This document shows, one piece after another, positions 1 through 10,438 of a stretch of DNA of 64,000 bases. The notes below the pieces were generated by a model that made no database searches, was not told the DNA's origin, and worked only from the letters and a program-made list of their open reading frames with translations. The stretch spans positions 34,293,667 through 34,357,666 of the forward strand of contig OY282610.1 in NCBI GenBank assembly GCA_958298945.1, given 5' to 3'. Origin of the DNA: Atherix ibis. Lineage: Eukaryota > Arthropoda > Insecta > Diptera > Athericidae. The position numbers were made by a program, and so were the translations under genes. Positions within the stretch are counted from its first letter, which is position 1; every line of letters starts with the position of its first letter.

Positions 1-243
1 TATTTTTGTATGCCAAAAATGTTATTTTTGAAAAAAAAACCTCACTCCGATGTAGGAGTAATTTTTTTAAAAGTAAATTTAATGAACTGCTCTCATAACC
101 TCACATTAACGTACGAATTCTGTTCAAAAAGTATTGCGCATTTCCGCGGGTTACGTACATTCGATTTTTTGTGGCGTTATGTTGATACTCATGTCTCTTA
201 CTTATGCCTACAAGTTCGGCCATTTTGAATGTTCAGTTAATTT

Positions 244-911
244 TTGACAGCTGCTTTGCTTGCACGTGTTTTGGATCGTCTTCAATTTTTGCCCATTTTT
301 GACCAAAAACAGCATCGCATTAACATTGCTAAGGAGCGGTTGGACTCTGTCCGCGATGACCCAAATTTGCTCCAGACAGTCATAACTGGTGACGAATCAT
401 GGGTTTATGGTTATTATGTTAAAACCAAAGCTCAATCATCCCAATGGAAGCTGCTGCACGAGCCAAGACCGAAAAAAGCGAGCCAAGTTCGGTCGAATGT
501 GAATGTTTTGCTTACAGTTTCTTTTGATTGCAGGGGCGTGGTGCATCTTGCCACAGAGTAAAACGGTCAATTAGGAATAGTGCCTGCAAGTTATGCGCAA
601 GTTGCGCTAAGCAATCTGCCAGAAACGCCCGGATTTGTGGAAGAACAGAAATTGGCTTTTGCACCATTATAACGCCCCTATTCACGCATCGTTGCTTGTG
701 CGCGAATTTTCGGTCAAAAATAATACATTCCTCAGATCTGGCCCCCTGTGAATTTTTCTTGCTCCCGAAACTGAAGATCCCCATGAAAGGACGACGCTAC
801 GCTACGATTGAGGAGATAAAGACGGCATCGAAGGAGGAGCTGAACAAGATCACAAAAAAATGATTTTTTGAAGTGCAAGTGTATAATATCTGATGGGGAT
901 TACTTTGAATA
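244..911 (+). mobile_element. Degenerate mariner (DD34D-type) transposase relic
   Basis: Mariner transposase remnant without a usable start. The region around 380-405 reads as the first catalytic block (TGDESW). It is followed by the Q-SSQWK and PRPKKA blocks typical of mariners. The rest needs frame changes. Near 660 the second catalytic block reads HHYNAP, so Asp has become Tyr. Near 735-755 the third reads SSDLAPCEFF, so the last Asp has become Glu, and the residues normally before it are deleted. The last recognisable words are KGRRYATIEEIKTASKEELNKI (808-855), then a tail ending near 911 that matches the usual C-terminal GDYFE. I found no convincing TIRs. The copy is certainly dead; the subfamily is uncertain. 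Confidence 0.8.
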
Positions 912-1635
912 AGTTCTTTTAACCTTACATTTAGATTTTCCTAACCTCACATTTACGTTTTATTTAACCTCAAATTATCATTATTAGTTATCTTACATTA
1001 GTAAATATATCAAAGACCGTTGTAGAAAAAAAATTATATTTCTCGACTAATATTATCACTTGAGGGGGTAATCTTAGTTCCAAGTATGGGTGACATCCGT
1101 GAGGAATTTTAACAATTTTATTGTCATATTATCCAGAAATGGATTGACAATCAAGAATGTAAAAATAAATTAATAGCAAATCGATCTCGACAGAATAATC
1201 GAACTTAGTTCATAGGCCAATATGCAAATACGATCGTTTTTGCTGCATTTTCTTTAACAAAATCTCTGAATTTTCTCCACACGATAGAAGCTGTCTGTCA
1301 ACTGATTAATTCCATAGTACAATAGTTAGTAGCTGAACTAAAAATGGATATCGAAAATTCTATACAATTTCCAACTTTCCAAATAATAATAATGAGGAGT
1401 CCAAATCAGTACCGACCACCAGCAGAACAGTCGAATAACAATTAGCATAAAAACTTTGTTGATTGCGTCTTCCGAGCAGGCCTTATGGGAGTATGTAAAT
1501 TTTGCCACATAAACGGTTGGAGCATAATCTATTTGGCATTTTGTGTTTTTGAACGGCTGCTGACTTGTTTTGCATAGAATTTCCAATGCAAAAAGTAAAT
1601 AACCAAGTTTCGTTGTAATTTTCCACATCTGGTGT
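912..1635. other. AT-rich spacer, no gene seen
   Basis: Non-coding DNA between two mariner insertions. Short ORFs here are low-complexity or shadows. The stretch 920-1000 has three degenerate 'taacctca(c)att' phrases that also occur near 97-110, which might be decayed ends of the mariner relic to the left. Confidence 0.5.
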
Positions 1636-1637
1636 TA

Positions 1638-1667
1638 CGTGGGCTACTATATATATTTCTGGCCTAA
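1638..1667. repeat. Left TIR of mariner 1638-2969
   Basis: Pairs as an inverted repeat with 2940-2969 with one mismatch in the outer 27 bases. It is flanked outside by TA and would be the transposase binding site. Confidence 0.92.
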
Positions 1668-1713
1668 TAATGAAAATGCGAATATTTATCAACGAAAAAG
1701 GTTTTATTGTTTT

Positions 1714-1781
1714 ATATTCTCCATCAAGATTTATACACGAATATTTATTAAACAAAATATTCTCCATCAAGATTTATACAC
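1714..1781. repeat. 25-bp direct duplication across transposase tail
   Basis: The 25 bases at 1757-1781 encode the conserved C-terminal words CINLDGEY on the minus strand. They recur exactly at 1714-1738, 43 bp further on, inside the 3' UTR. The second copy is outside the ORF and does not affect the protein. Confidence 0.85.
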
Positions 1782-2794
1782 TTTTGCATGCGCTCAAACC
1801 AATTTTCGAAGCACTTTTTCCACTCCGATTGAGACACCTCCAAAACATGGTTTTTGAATGCTTCAACAGCATCTTCTGGCGACGAAAATCGTTGACCACG
1901 CATTTTTTTCTTGATGTGTGGGAATAAAAAGAAGTCATTGGGTGCCAAGTCAGGGCTGTACGGAGGATGACCCATCAATTCGACGTTTTGTCCGGTCAAA
2001 AAGGCGCTGGTTTGAGCCGATGTGTGAGAGCTCGCATTGTCATGGTGCACAATGATTCGACTTCTCTTGTTCGTTTTTCGAATTTCTCCGAAGACTTCAG
2101 GCAAACAAATGGTGGTGTACCACTCAGAATTGACCGTCCTACGTTGCACAAGCGGAACAGTCGCCACATGACCAGTTTTGCCAAAGAAACAAGCGACCAT
2201 TTGCTTCGAAGTGCTTCTTCCACGAACAACTTTCGTTGGATTTGACTCGTCTTGGAAGACCCACACGGTCGATTGCTGTTTTGTTTCGGGCTCATACGCA
2301 TAGATCCATGATTCGTCACCTGTGACGATCTTATAAACGTCTTTTGAAGCACCGCGATCGTATTTTTTCAGCATTTCTTTACACCAATCCACACGAGCCT
2401 TTTTTTGAGCGATTGTCAAATTGTGCGGGATCCAACGAGAACAAACCTTTTTTACGGCCAGGTGTTCATGCAATATCGAATGTATGCTGGTGGGAGAAAT
2501 GCCTAGGCATGCCTCTATCTCACGGTATGTCACATGACGGTCTTGCATTATCAGTTCACGTACGGCATCGATGTTTTCTGGAACAACGGCTGTTTTTGGA
2601 CGACCTTCACGGAATTCGTCTTTGAGCGAGCGTCGGCCACGATTGAATTCGTTGTACCAGTTTTTCACAGTGCTATAGGATGGTGCTTCATAGCCATACA
2701 AAGATTTAAGTTCATCGATGCACTCTTGTCGTGATAATCCACGTCGAAAGTTGTGAAAAATGATCGCACGAAAATGTTCACGAGTTAATTCCAT
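1748..2794 (-). CDS. Mariner transposase, full length (DD34D)
   Basis: A 348-residue transposase, the usual size for mariner, that would cut and paste its own element by binding the TIRs. The N-terminal third holds the paired helix-turn-helix region, with the linker words VKNWYNEFNRGRRSLKDEFREGRP; this is followed by WIPHNLT, corresponding to the WVPHEL motif. The catalytic triad is complete: Asp in TGDESW (about residue 160), Asp in HHDNASSHT (about 250) and Asp in SPDLAPNDFF, with 34 residues between the last two. The C-terminus reads CINLDGEYFV, a normal mariner ending. The Met chosen is the first in frame and matches the family start (MELTREHFR). No stop or frameshift is visible, so activity is plausible but unproven. 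Confidence 0.93.
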   Translation of the reverse strand: MELTREHFRAIIFHNFRRGLSRQECIDELKSLYGYEAPSYSTVKNWYNEFNRGRRSLKDEFREGRPKTAVVPENIDAVRELIMQDRHVTYREIEACLGISPTSIHSILHEHLAVKKVCSRWIPHNLTIAQKKARVDWCKEMLKKYDRGASKDVYKIVTGDESWIYAYEPETKQQSTVWVFQDESNPTKVVRGRSTSKQMVACFFGKTGHVATVPLVQRRTVNSEWYTTICLPEVFGEIRKTNKRSRIIVHHDNASSHTSAQTSAFLTGQNVELMGHPPYSPDLAPNDFFLFPHIKKKMRGQRFSSPEDAVEAFKNHVLEVSQSEWKKCFENWFERMQKCINLDGEYFV

Positions 2795-2939
2795 TTTTTT
2801 GCCAAATTGATTTTTTCAAGTCACTGTAAACAACACAAATGATAGTCGTACGTCAAAACGTTCTGAGTACGTTTATGCTAAAAAATGTCAAACTTTCCAA
2901 TGGAAATGTCAGATCGCACCTGGCAACACTTAGTGTTGC

Positions 2940-2969
2940 CTAGGCCAGAAATATATATAGTAGCCTACG
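2940..2969. repeat. Right TIR of mariner 1638-2969
   Basis: Inverted counterpart of the left end. Followed by TA at 2970-2971. It lies about 145 bp upstream of the transposase start, so the promoter and 5' UTR would be within 2795-2939. Confidence 0.92.
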
Positions 2970-2971
2970 TA

Positions 2972-4986
2972 CTTGTGCATTTCGGAATAGGTACTGGTGT
3001 CCATAAGGGATGGGATTATTGGCGCTAACATTAGCTATTTCCGGCCAAACGTGCCAACATGGACGAATGCACAAACTATTCGCACACGGATCCCTCCCTG
3101 ACCGTTGATTATTATTATTAACGTAAGAGTACATGCCTTGGTACTCGTACATCATGAATTTTAGAAAAGTTTGCCTTTTTTTTGTGATAATATGATTGGG
3201 TCGTTATGATTCCATAGTGCTGGGACGTTGATGACTTATTCTGAATATGCCCATATTTTCAGATTCAATCGACTGATGAAGATACATGATTAGTGAGTAG
3301 TGATGCTTGATTGTTACCGTCGTGATGGGTTGCTTGGTTTTCTGCTTCAGGTCAGTACTAATTGTGTCGTTTACCTTCACTATTGGTCCGAAACCCGTTC
3401 GTCAAGACTATCAACACGATGCACAAAAATTACCCATCGGCAAAAAAGAAACTTGACAAAACCAACCACAATAACCGCAATGGGAAATATACGATAGAAA
3501 CGACGAAGAAGAACACCGAATTGAATACTATCAACACACCATCTCCACCAATAAGCCTTTTGGCGACGACAAGTAATTTTTGACATTCATTTGCGACAAA
3601 CCATCGATTACCAAAGATCGATTTGCATTCTTTGCGGTTATTCCTAAGAAATTCGATAATAGTCTTTGGTAATTTTTTCTAAAAATTTCAGCTCTTTTTA
3701 TTGTGTTTATTATTACTGGAAAAATTTTATGATTTCCATTTTCACATAATTCTTTTGTATTTGAAATCCATTTTTCCCCTCAGACAATTCTAATCATGAC
3801 TTAAGTGATCATATAAAAAGATGACTACATCCTACCTAGATGGGACCTAGTTTATTTCAGATTTGAGTGGGCGCAGCTTCTTCAAAATGAATAAATTGAT
3901 TGCGGATACGTTTAATTTTATATTTATTATTGTATTATTCTTCTTTTTTTTTGTCGAATTTTTATGATTAAATATGATGCCATAAGACTTTTTAAAGTTA
4001 ATCGTATATGGTTTATGAGTATAAACTTTACAAGTTGTCGTAGATTTAGTCTCCAAGTTTTTGAATTTGAATTTTACAATAATTGATAAACTAAGAAATC
4101 AGTAATAAATTTTTTTTTTATTTTGTTTTTTTAAGAAACAATTTTTTTTAACATCTGGCAAGAAAATAGAGGTTTAAGTTTTGTAATTTCATAGAATTTT
4201 GAGGTTAGTAAAGAAAAACCGGTTTAAGCTTTTTAATTTTGATGTTTGGGAAAAAAATATTTTGGCACCTTTAACACGAAAGTAGAACTAATGTTATTGT
4301 AGGAGTTTGACGATGGGCTAATTGCGATTATAATTTTGAAAATGTTAGCTTATTCCAATAGAGCTTATACGTTTATGTGGGGTCCGAATTTGAACTGGCT
4401 ATTTTTTGGGCTCTGAAGAATATATTTTTGAGATCTTTGAATATTAAAGTTAACCGATATCGCTACATGGTTTTTAAGATCTCAATTATAAGGGTAAGAC
4501 GATATTATTATATTGACTCTATAATGTGTTATTTAACGGCCAGTCCAGATAATATTTTTTTTAAAGGACCTCAATTACTGGGGTAAGGGTATATTATATT
4601 GTTGATCTCTTTGACCATTAAATTATAGTCAATATTTATAATTTGGAGTCTCAACCCTCAATTACTAGAGAAAAACAATATCATTATGTGAACTCTAGAG
4701 TGTCTTTGTGATCTTTAGCTACTGCTTAAGCTTACCTAATATTGCTATGGGAATCTTGAGATCTAAATTACAAGGATAAAAGGATATAATTATATGTACT
4801 CTAGGATATGTTGCATTTTTCGCACAGTCGTGGAAATATATTTTTGTAGTCTTTATCTATTAAAGCTTAGCTTATATAGCTATGGAATCTTGAGACCCCC
4901 ATTAACAAAATGATACGTTATAATTATATATGCTCAAGGATATGTTTAATTTAATACGTAGGCTAGACAATAAATTTTTGAAGTCC
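2972..4986. other. Spacer; no identifiable gene
   Basis: AT-rich DNA, possibly intron or upstream region of the peptide gene at 5493. Two less AT-rich islands (about 2985-3160 and 3300-3590) hold short ORFs on both strands that match nothing I recognise. From 4260 to 4980 the text 'gaactctagagtgt / tatgtact-ctaggatatg / tatgctcaaggatatg' recurs in diverged form about every 130 bp, suggesting an old tandem repeat. No signal-peptide exon was recognised here. Confidence 0.4.
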
Positions 4987-5185
4987 TACTCTTGTGTTAT
5001 TTTAAGGTTTTCGATCATTTTGCTTTATCTGTCCTTTTTCAGTGTTCGGCCATTTTGACAATTTCTGGCAATTTTTCATGTTTCGGCCATTTTGAAGATT
5101 TCTGTCAACGTTCGATATTCGACCATTTTGACAATTTCTGTCATTTTTGTATATTTCGGCCATTTTGACGATTTCTGCCATATCA
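4987..5185. repeat. 36/37-bp minisatellite, first copy (about 4 units)
   Basis: Begins with a leader (ctcttgtgttatttt-aggttttcgatcat) and continues as about four diverged units. Each contains the core cggccattttgacaatttct. Units alternate between a 36-base form starting gttcgg and a 37-base form starting gtttcgg, so the true period is a dimer of about 73 bp. The same leader plus array is at 7213-7660. Confidence 0.85.
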
Positions 5186-5492
5186 TTACATGATGTCAAG
5201 GTTATATTTCCTAATGCATAGTCCAGAGACTATATTATTGAGGTCATTAGGACTATAAGAATATTACTTTTTAAAAAATCATATTAACAGCAAATTAAAT
5301 ACTCATTAAAAAAGTAATATTGAGAGAGAAAAATACCCATTCTTGTATAGCTAAAATTTTTTTTATAAAAAAAAAAATCTTTTTACGCGAAAGGACGAAT
5401 ATTTGTGCAATTTCGTTTTTATTAAAAATATCTAAAATTACGAAAATATAAAAATCAATTATTTTAAATTATAATTTTTTTTGTCTTTCCAG

Positions 5493-5565
5493 ATGCGGAT
5501 ATGAGCTATCCTGGCAACTACTTGGATGACGTAATGTCTGAATCAGTCGGTAGTCCAGCTGAGAA
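5493..5565 (+). CDS. Agatoxin-like peptide precursor, propeptide exon (internal)
   Basis: A 73-base internal exon. Upstream is a strong acceptor (polypyrimidine ...ttttttttgtctttccag, AG at 5491-5492); downstream is a consensus donor, gtaagt at 5566. It enters with two bases completing a codon from an unseen upstream exon, and leaves with two bases (AA) of the next codon. It encodes 23 full codons, acidic and Ser/Pro/Gly-rich (SYPGNYLDDVMSES), as expected for a propeptide. The split codon at its 3' end becomes the Lys of a Lys-Arg cleavage site when joined to the next exon. The signal-peptide exon is not recognised in this window. Confidence rests on exact phase continuity into the cysteine-rich exon. 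Confidence 0.82.
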
Positions 5566-5799
5566 GTAAGTTTATTTTTAAAAACATTTCATATTTTAAG
5601 ATAGGGTAGATTTTTTTTTTCAAAAATTTATTGAAAACAAATAGAATATTTTTATTTATACACAAACATAAATACAAATTCATATATGAGTACATTCGTT
5701 CATCTTTGCATACATAAGAATTTTTTTTATATACGAACGTATAGAATTTTTATACCATCTAATTTCTGTTAGACGGTCTTCCCTAATCTATGTTTTTAG
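5566..5799 (+). other. Intron between the two ALP exons
   Basis: A 234-bp, very AT-rich intron with donor gtaagt (5566-5571), acceptor tttttag (AG at 5798-5799) and a possible branch point near cctaatctat (5783-5792). Phase 2. Small introns of this kind are normal for insects. Confidence 0.82.
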
Positions 5800-5935
5800 G
5801 CGAGGATGCATTCATCGGGGTGGAAATTGTGATCACAGACCAAATGACTGCTGCTACAGTAGCTCTTGTCGATGCAACTTATGGGGTTCAAATTGCCGAT
5901 GTCAACGAGTTGGCCTATTCCAAAAATGGGGTTAA
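5800..5935 (+). CDS. Agatoxin-like peptide (ALP), terminal exon with eight-cysteine mature peptide
   Basis: The final exon begins with the last base of the split Lys codon, then Arg, completing a dibasic prohormone-convertase site. The predicted mature peptide follows directly, is about 43 residues long, and ends at TAA 5933-5935. It has eight cysteines spaced C-x6-C-x6-CC-x4-C-x-C-x6-C-x-C, an inhibitor-cystine-knot pattern, with HRPNDCCY and a LFQKWG ending. The last residue is Gly, which fits C-terminal amidation. From family knowledge, this pattern and ending fit the ALP family: spider-toxin-like peptides that insects express in the neuroendocrine system, secreted after disulphide formation. 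The function of insect ALP is not established; I infer a hormone-like role, not venom. The overlapping + frame ORF at 5790-6005 is a shadow. Confidence 0.88.
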
Positions 5936-7212
5936 ACATCTTTTACGTCTAATCATGAAATTTCTATTTTTATTAATATTAAATTTTTGTTTAAAATTAT
6001 TTTAATAAAAGACCTCCTTGTTTTCATTAATTTTTTTTTTTGCTTTTTTAAAAAAAAAAAAAAAAACTTTTTGGTTTGGTTTCTTTTTTTCAATTTATTT
6101 CTTTTCTTTTGATGCATTTAGAATTTTCTCTTTTAATTTCGATAATTTGTACTTTTAAGTGAGTTATTTGTTTTAAAAAGTATATTTGTATTTTTCAATG
6201 TAATTTCTTTTCAATTTTTTTATATTAATAATTATATTTAATTTAATAATAAATGGAAAACAATAATGATAAACCGGTCATATTTATCCTGGCTAACTAA
6301 CTGTTCAACCGATTCAGCGCGTTTAAACTACGAACTTTTTAAATAAACTTAATGTTAATCAAAATATATAATTATATATAAATATATTTAGAGAGAAAAA
6401 AATACCAAAAAAAAAATATAAATATATATACGTGTATATATATATCTATAAACTTTCTATATAATAAAAAAAAAAGTTATTTACATAATTCCATTGATAT
6501 TCGTTGTAATTTGTTCAGAAGAAATAATATCCAATAAAATTAACTAATATGCATACATACATACATTTATAAAAATTATTATATTTATTCATAAAATGTA
6601 AAAAAATATTCTTCCAAATATAATAAATATATTTTCAAACAAAAATAAAACAAAAATTTAATAATAAAAAATAAGTAACATAAAAATAAGGAGAAAAGTT
6701 CTTATCATAAATAATTATATCATTATATATAAAATACCAATTTAAAAAATATTCATTAAATGTTCAGTTATATATACTACATAATAAATATTATAAAATG
6801 GAAAAGAAATGCATAAATACGAGGTACACATCTATGAATGTTTCAAAGAAAAATGAAATTATAATTATAATTATAGTCAAATATTATCAGCAAATAAATA
6901 ATAATGGTGGTAATTGAATTGAAAATTGTCAGAAGAGTAATAAGTAAAATATTAACAATCTTGCATTCGATTATCGCTAAAGTTCTGGTTTTTCTAATAT
7001 TAAAAATTTATTTTCGATAATAAATACTATATATTGTGAGAATTTGCAATTAAGATAAAGAATATCATTAAAATAATATTTTTTTTAAAAATAACAAACA
7101 TATAATACAATACGTCAGAATTATAAATTTTTTTAAAATGAACTTCTTGAGAGAAAAAACAGCGAAAAGTGAAACATTTTAAATAATATGACCGCAAGAA
7201 AAATTCTAAATA
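5936..7212 (+). other. ALP 3' UTR and AT-rich downstream DNA
   Basis: No further coding sequence seen. Homopolymer runs (A18 around 6050-6066), TA-rich tracts and multiple AATAAA words. The 3' UTR end cannot be fixed from sequence alone. Confidence 0.5.
6004..6009 (+). promoter_or_regulatory. Candidate polyadenylation signal for ALP
   Basis: AATAAA lies 69 bases after the stop codon, followed by a T-rich stretch. Further AATAAA words occur downstream in this AT-rich DNA, so longer 3' UTRs are possible. Confidence 0.5.
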
Positions 7213-7660
7213 CTAACTCTTGTGTTATTTTTAGGTTTTCGATCATATTGCTTTATCTGTAATTTTCCAATGTTCGGCCATTTTGACAATTTCTGTCATT
7301 TTTTTTTGTGTTTCGGCCATCTTGCAGATTTCTGTCAACTCTCGATGTTCGGCCATTTTGATGATTTCTGTTATTTTTTAATGTTTCGGCCATTTTGCAG
7401 ATTTCTGTCAGCTTTCAATGTTCGGATATTTTGAAAATTTCTGCCAACATTACATGTTTCAGTCATTTTACAGATTTCTGTCAACTTTTGATGATCGGCC
7501 ATTTTGACGGTTTCTGGCAAGTTTTCATGTTTCGGCCATTTTGACGATTTATGTAATTTTTCCATGTTTCGGCAATTTTGTAAATTTCTGTCAGAATTCT
7601 ATGTTCGGCCATTTTGCCGATTTCTGGTAACTTTTCATGTTTCGGCCATTTTGCATATTT
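7213..7660. repeat. 36/37-bp minisatellite, second copy (about 11 units)
   Basis: Same leader as at 4987 followed by about eleven units of the cggccattttg...atttctg core, alternating 36- and 37-base versions. Together with the first copy it brackets the two ALP exons in direct orientation. The open frames through it on both strands are by-products of the repeat. Confidence 0.88.
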
Positions 7661-9612
7661 AATTTTCCTTTTTAAAAATTTTTGTCACTTACCGATTGCT
7701 TGGCTATTTTGTATTAACTGTCACATATCAATTTTATCGACTTTTCTTTAAAATAAATTTCAAATTTATTTGTTAAGAAATATTTACAAATTTAAGAACT
7801 CTTAGGAAGAATTTTATGTACAATAAAATATAATATATACGTAGGAAAAAGATTCATACTAAAAAATTTTAATATAGGAAATAAGATGCAAATGAAAAAA
7901 GAAATATTTTTTACCAAATTAGTCAGGTTTTCTTCCGAAAACATTTTCACATGTTCTTGTCGTGTTATTTAATCGAAAAGCCTTAAATAGAAAACCGCAA
8001 CATATTTAACATTGTAAAATTCAATTACGGAAATCATGATAGACTGACACCAATTTGTGGAACTTTTCATAAATATGCTGTCAATTTTATCTTGTCACCA
8101 AGCAAAACGAGTATTACCAAACTTGATAAGAATTATGTTGAATGGTATTCTCAAAATACCTCATCCGCTTGTCATCTATTCACGTACGAGAATTTGTACC
8201 CAGAAGAATTTATGCTTTTTGTCAATATTTAATCTTAAGAAAACTGTCAATTTCCCAATAAGAAAACAAAATATTTGTTTATCACGAAGTAACTGCTAAT
8301 AATATTTTAATAAAAAAATTCGCAAAAAATTTTGAAAACTTTTTAACTTTAATTTTAATTGCAATTATTTTCTAAATAATTGAAAATTCCTTAAGAATTC
8401 CCAATGACTAACGATCAATCATATTCTATGAAAAATAACGTAAATTGACGTATTTCTTATATTCTTTTTTTTTCATTTTTAATGAATAAAAGATATTTTA
8501 TAATTGCTAAATTACAACAACAACAAAAAAAAACTTTTATTATTTTTAGTGTACTTTTTAAGGACATTAATTGATATCATCAAATAATTAAAGTTTTTAC
8601 GTTTTTTTTATGAGCAAAATGAATCTTAAAAGTAAAGAATTTTGTAATTTCTTTAATATACAATATTAACTTTTAAATAATGTAAATGATTATAGATATT
8701 TTAACTTTAAGGATTTAGTCGCCATAATATGTAATGCAGACAAATTTTATTGGGTAAGAAAAAAACTCAATTGACAAAAAAATTCAATTCTTTTTCTTTT
8801 TTGCCCAAATAAATCCAGCCACAAGTTGTCTTATATAAAATGGCTTACTGAATAGCTTATATAAATAGTATTTGTTAATTGTTTTTCAGCGGAAAATTTT
8901 TGTTTGAATGCAAGATAAATTGAACATTGAAAAGAAATAATTTTTTTATCAAAGCTGAGTTATTTAAGTTAACCTTATTTTAAAATATATCCTTTTTATG
9001 ATATAAACTTAGAAATATTGATTTCTTTCAAAGCAGGTAATTCATTTTTTCATAAAAAAAATATTCTTTTTATCCTTTTTTTTTACTTAGAAAATGTTCG
9101 TCATACCACAAGATATTTGTAATAATTTCCAAAATTTTGATTAAGAATAAATATATTCAGAAAGATCCGGTAATTTTCAATAATATATTTGTCCACATTT
9201 TAAGTGCAGTTTGGTGATTTTCTTTATGAGGTGTGAAATTTTTACAATTAATTTTTTTTAATAGTTTAGTTTTGTGGAAATTTTTTGTTTTCATAAAGCA
9301 AATACTTAACTATTATTAAAAGGTTATTTCATCAATAAATATCCCCCATAAAATATATTTTAAAACCAAAATAGAAAAGGAAATTTGCAAAAAAAAAAAT
9401 ATATATATATAAAAATAATTATAATAATAATAACATTGACTTTTATTTGTTAAAGGGATATACATAAAATTATAATAATATTAAAAAATAATAAAAAAAG
9501 ATGCATAAATAACTAATAAAAAAAATTACTACATGAAATATTTATATTTATATGGAAATTTATATTCATAAATATTATATAACTATATAAATTATATACA
9601 AACATATACATG

Positions 9613-9616
<4 letters not shown>

Positions 9617-9644
<28 letters not shown>
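9617..9644. repeat. (TA)n microsatellite
   Basis: About 14 uninterrupted TA units. Confidence 0.9.
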
Positions 9645-9646
<2 letters not shown>

Positions 9647-10413
9647 TGATTAATATTTGTATATGTGTTGATGTATAAGAATAAAATATTAGCCATCTTG
9701 TATTATTGATATTACATATAAATATGCACATGTATAATATAATTAAATATATTTTTGAGGAAGAAAAATAAAAGATAATAAAACAAAGGAACACTTGGAA
9801 TAGAAACCATCAAAAATAACTATTAACAAATATATATTAATTAAAAAAAAAAATACTTTTAAATAAAAATTTTGTAATTTCTAATTATTAAAAAAATATT
9901 CATATTAAATATAAAACAATTATGAGAATTACTCTACTTATATTATTGATCCCACTTCTATATAAAAACATTTATCCATTCTAATGTAATATGTGTGACT
10001 GCATGCATTTGTGTTTAAGTCCTTTTTTTTTTTGATTTTGTCTTTATTAACTATTGACAATTATTTAAAAAAAATATTTATAAAAACTAATAAGAGTATG
10101 ACAATTATATCTATTAAATTTATAATAGAGAAGAAGGAGAAGATTTATGCAAAATAAAGGATATATTAAAAATATTTTCAATATTTATATATATATATAT
10201 TTATATAAATATATAGTAAATAATATATATATATGATTATAGTTCAAAAAAATTCAAAAAAAAAATTAAAAAAAAAAAACAAATAAAAATAAAATAAAGA
10301 TAATATATATTTATTAATATTTATATATAGATATAGATATATATTTATATATGCATATATATGGTGTGTATTTATATAAGAGAACTTATAATGAGAATAA
10401 ATAATTGAATAAC

Positions 10414-10438
10414 AATAATAATAATAATAATAATAATA
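10414..10438. repeat. (AAT)n microsatellite
   Basis: About eight AAT units. Confidence 0.85.

Larger units (their letters stand above)
1638..2969 (-). mobile_element. Complete mariner element with TIRs and TA target duplication
   Basis: A 1332-bp element bounded by TIRs of about 27-29 bp. The left end begins CGTGGGCTACTATATATATT and the right end, reverse complemented, begins CGTAGGCTACTATATATATT. I see one mismatch over the first 27 bases. A TA dinucleotide lies immediately outside each end (1636-1637 and 2970-2971), the target duplication expected of Tc1/mariner. It carries one uninterrupted transposase ORF on the minus strand. Length, TIRs, TSD and ORF all fit a complete DD34D mariner. 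Near-identity of the TIRs argues for a young insertion. Confidence 0.93.

Noticed and set aside
1483..1770. ORF on the minus strand starting MMENILFNKYSCINLDGEY
   Set aside because: Reads through the duplicated transposase tail and outer TIR of the mariner; not an independent gene.
5790..6005. 71-codon + strand ORF over the ALP terminal exon
   Set aside because: It is in a different frame from the cysteine-rich reading, crosses the acceptor and stop of the real exon, and ends in low-complexity Leu/Phe text.
7222..7565. Open frames on both strands with Cys/Phe-rich or Asn/Lys-rich repeats
   Set aside because: Produced by the 36/37-bp minisatellite; the same pseudo-peptides appear at 5002-5199.
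4987..7660. Possible LTR retrotransposon with the two minisatellite copies as LTRs
   Set aside because: The copies differ greatly in length, lack TG...CA ends, and the interior holds the ALP exons and no gag-pol.
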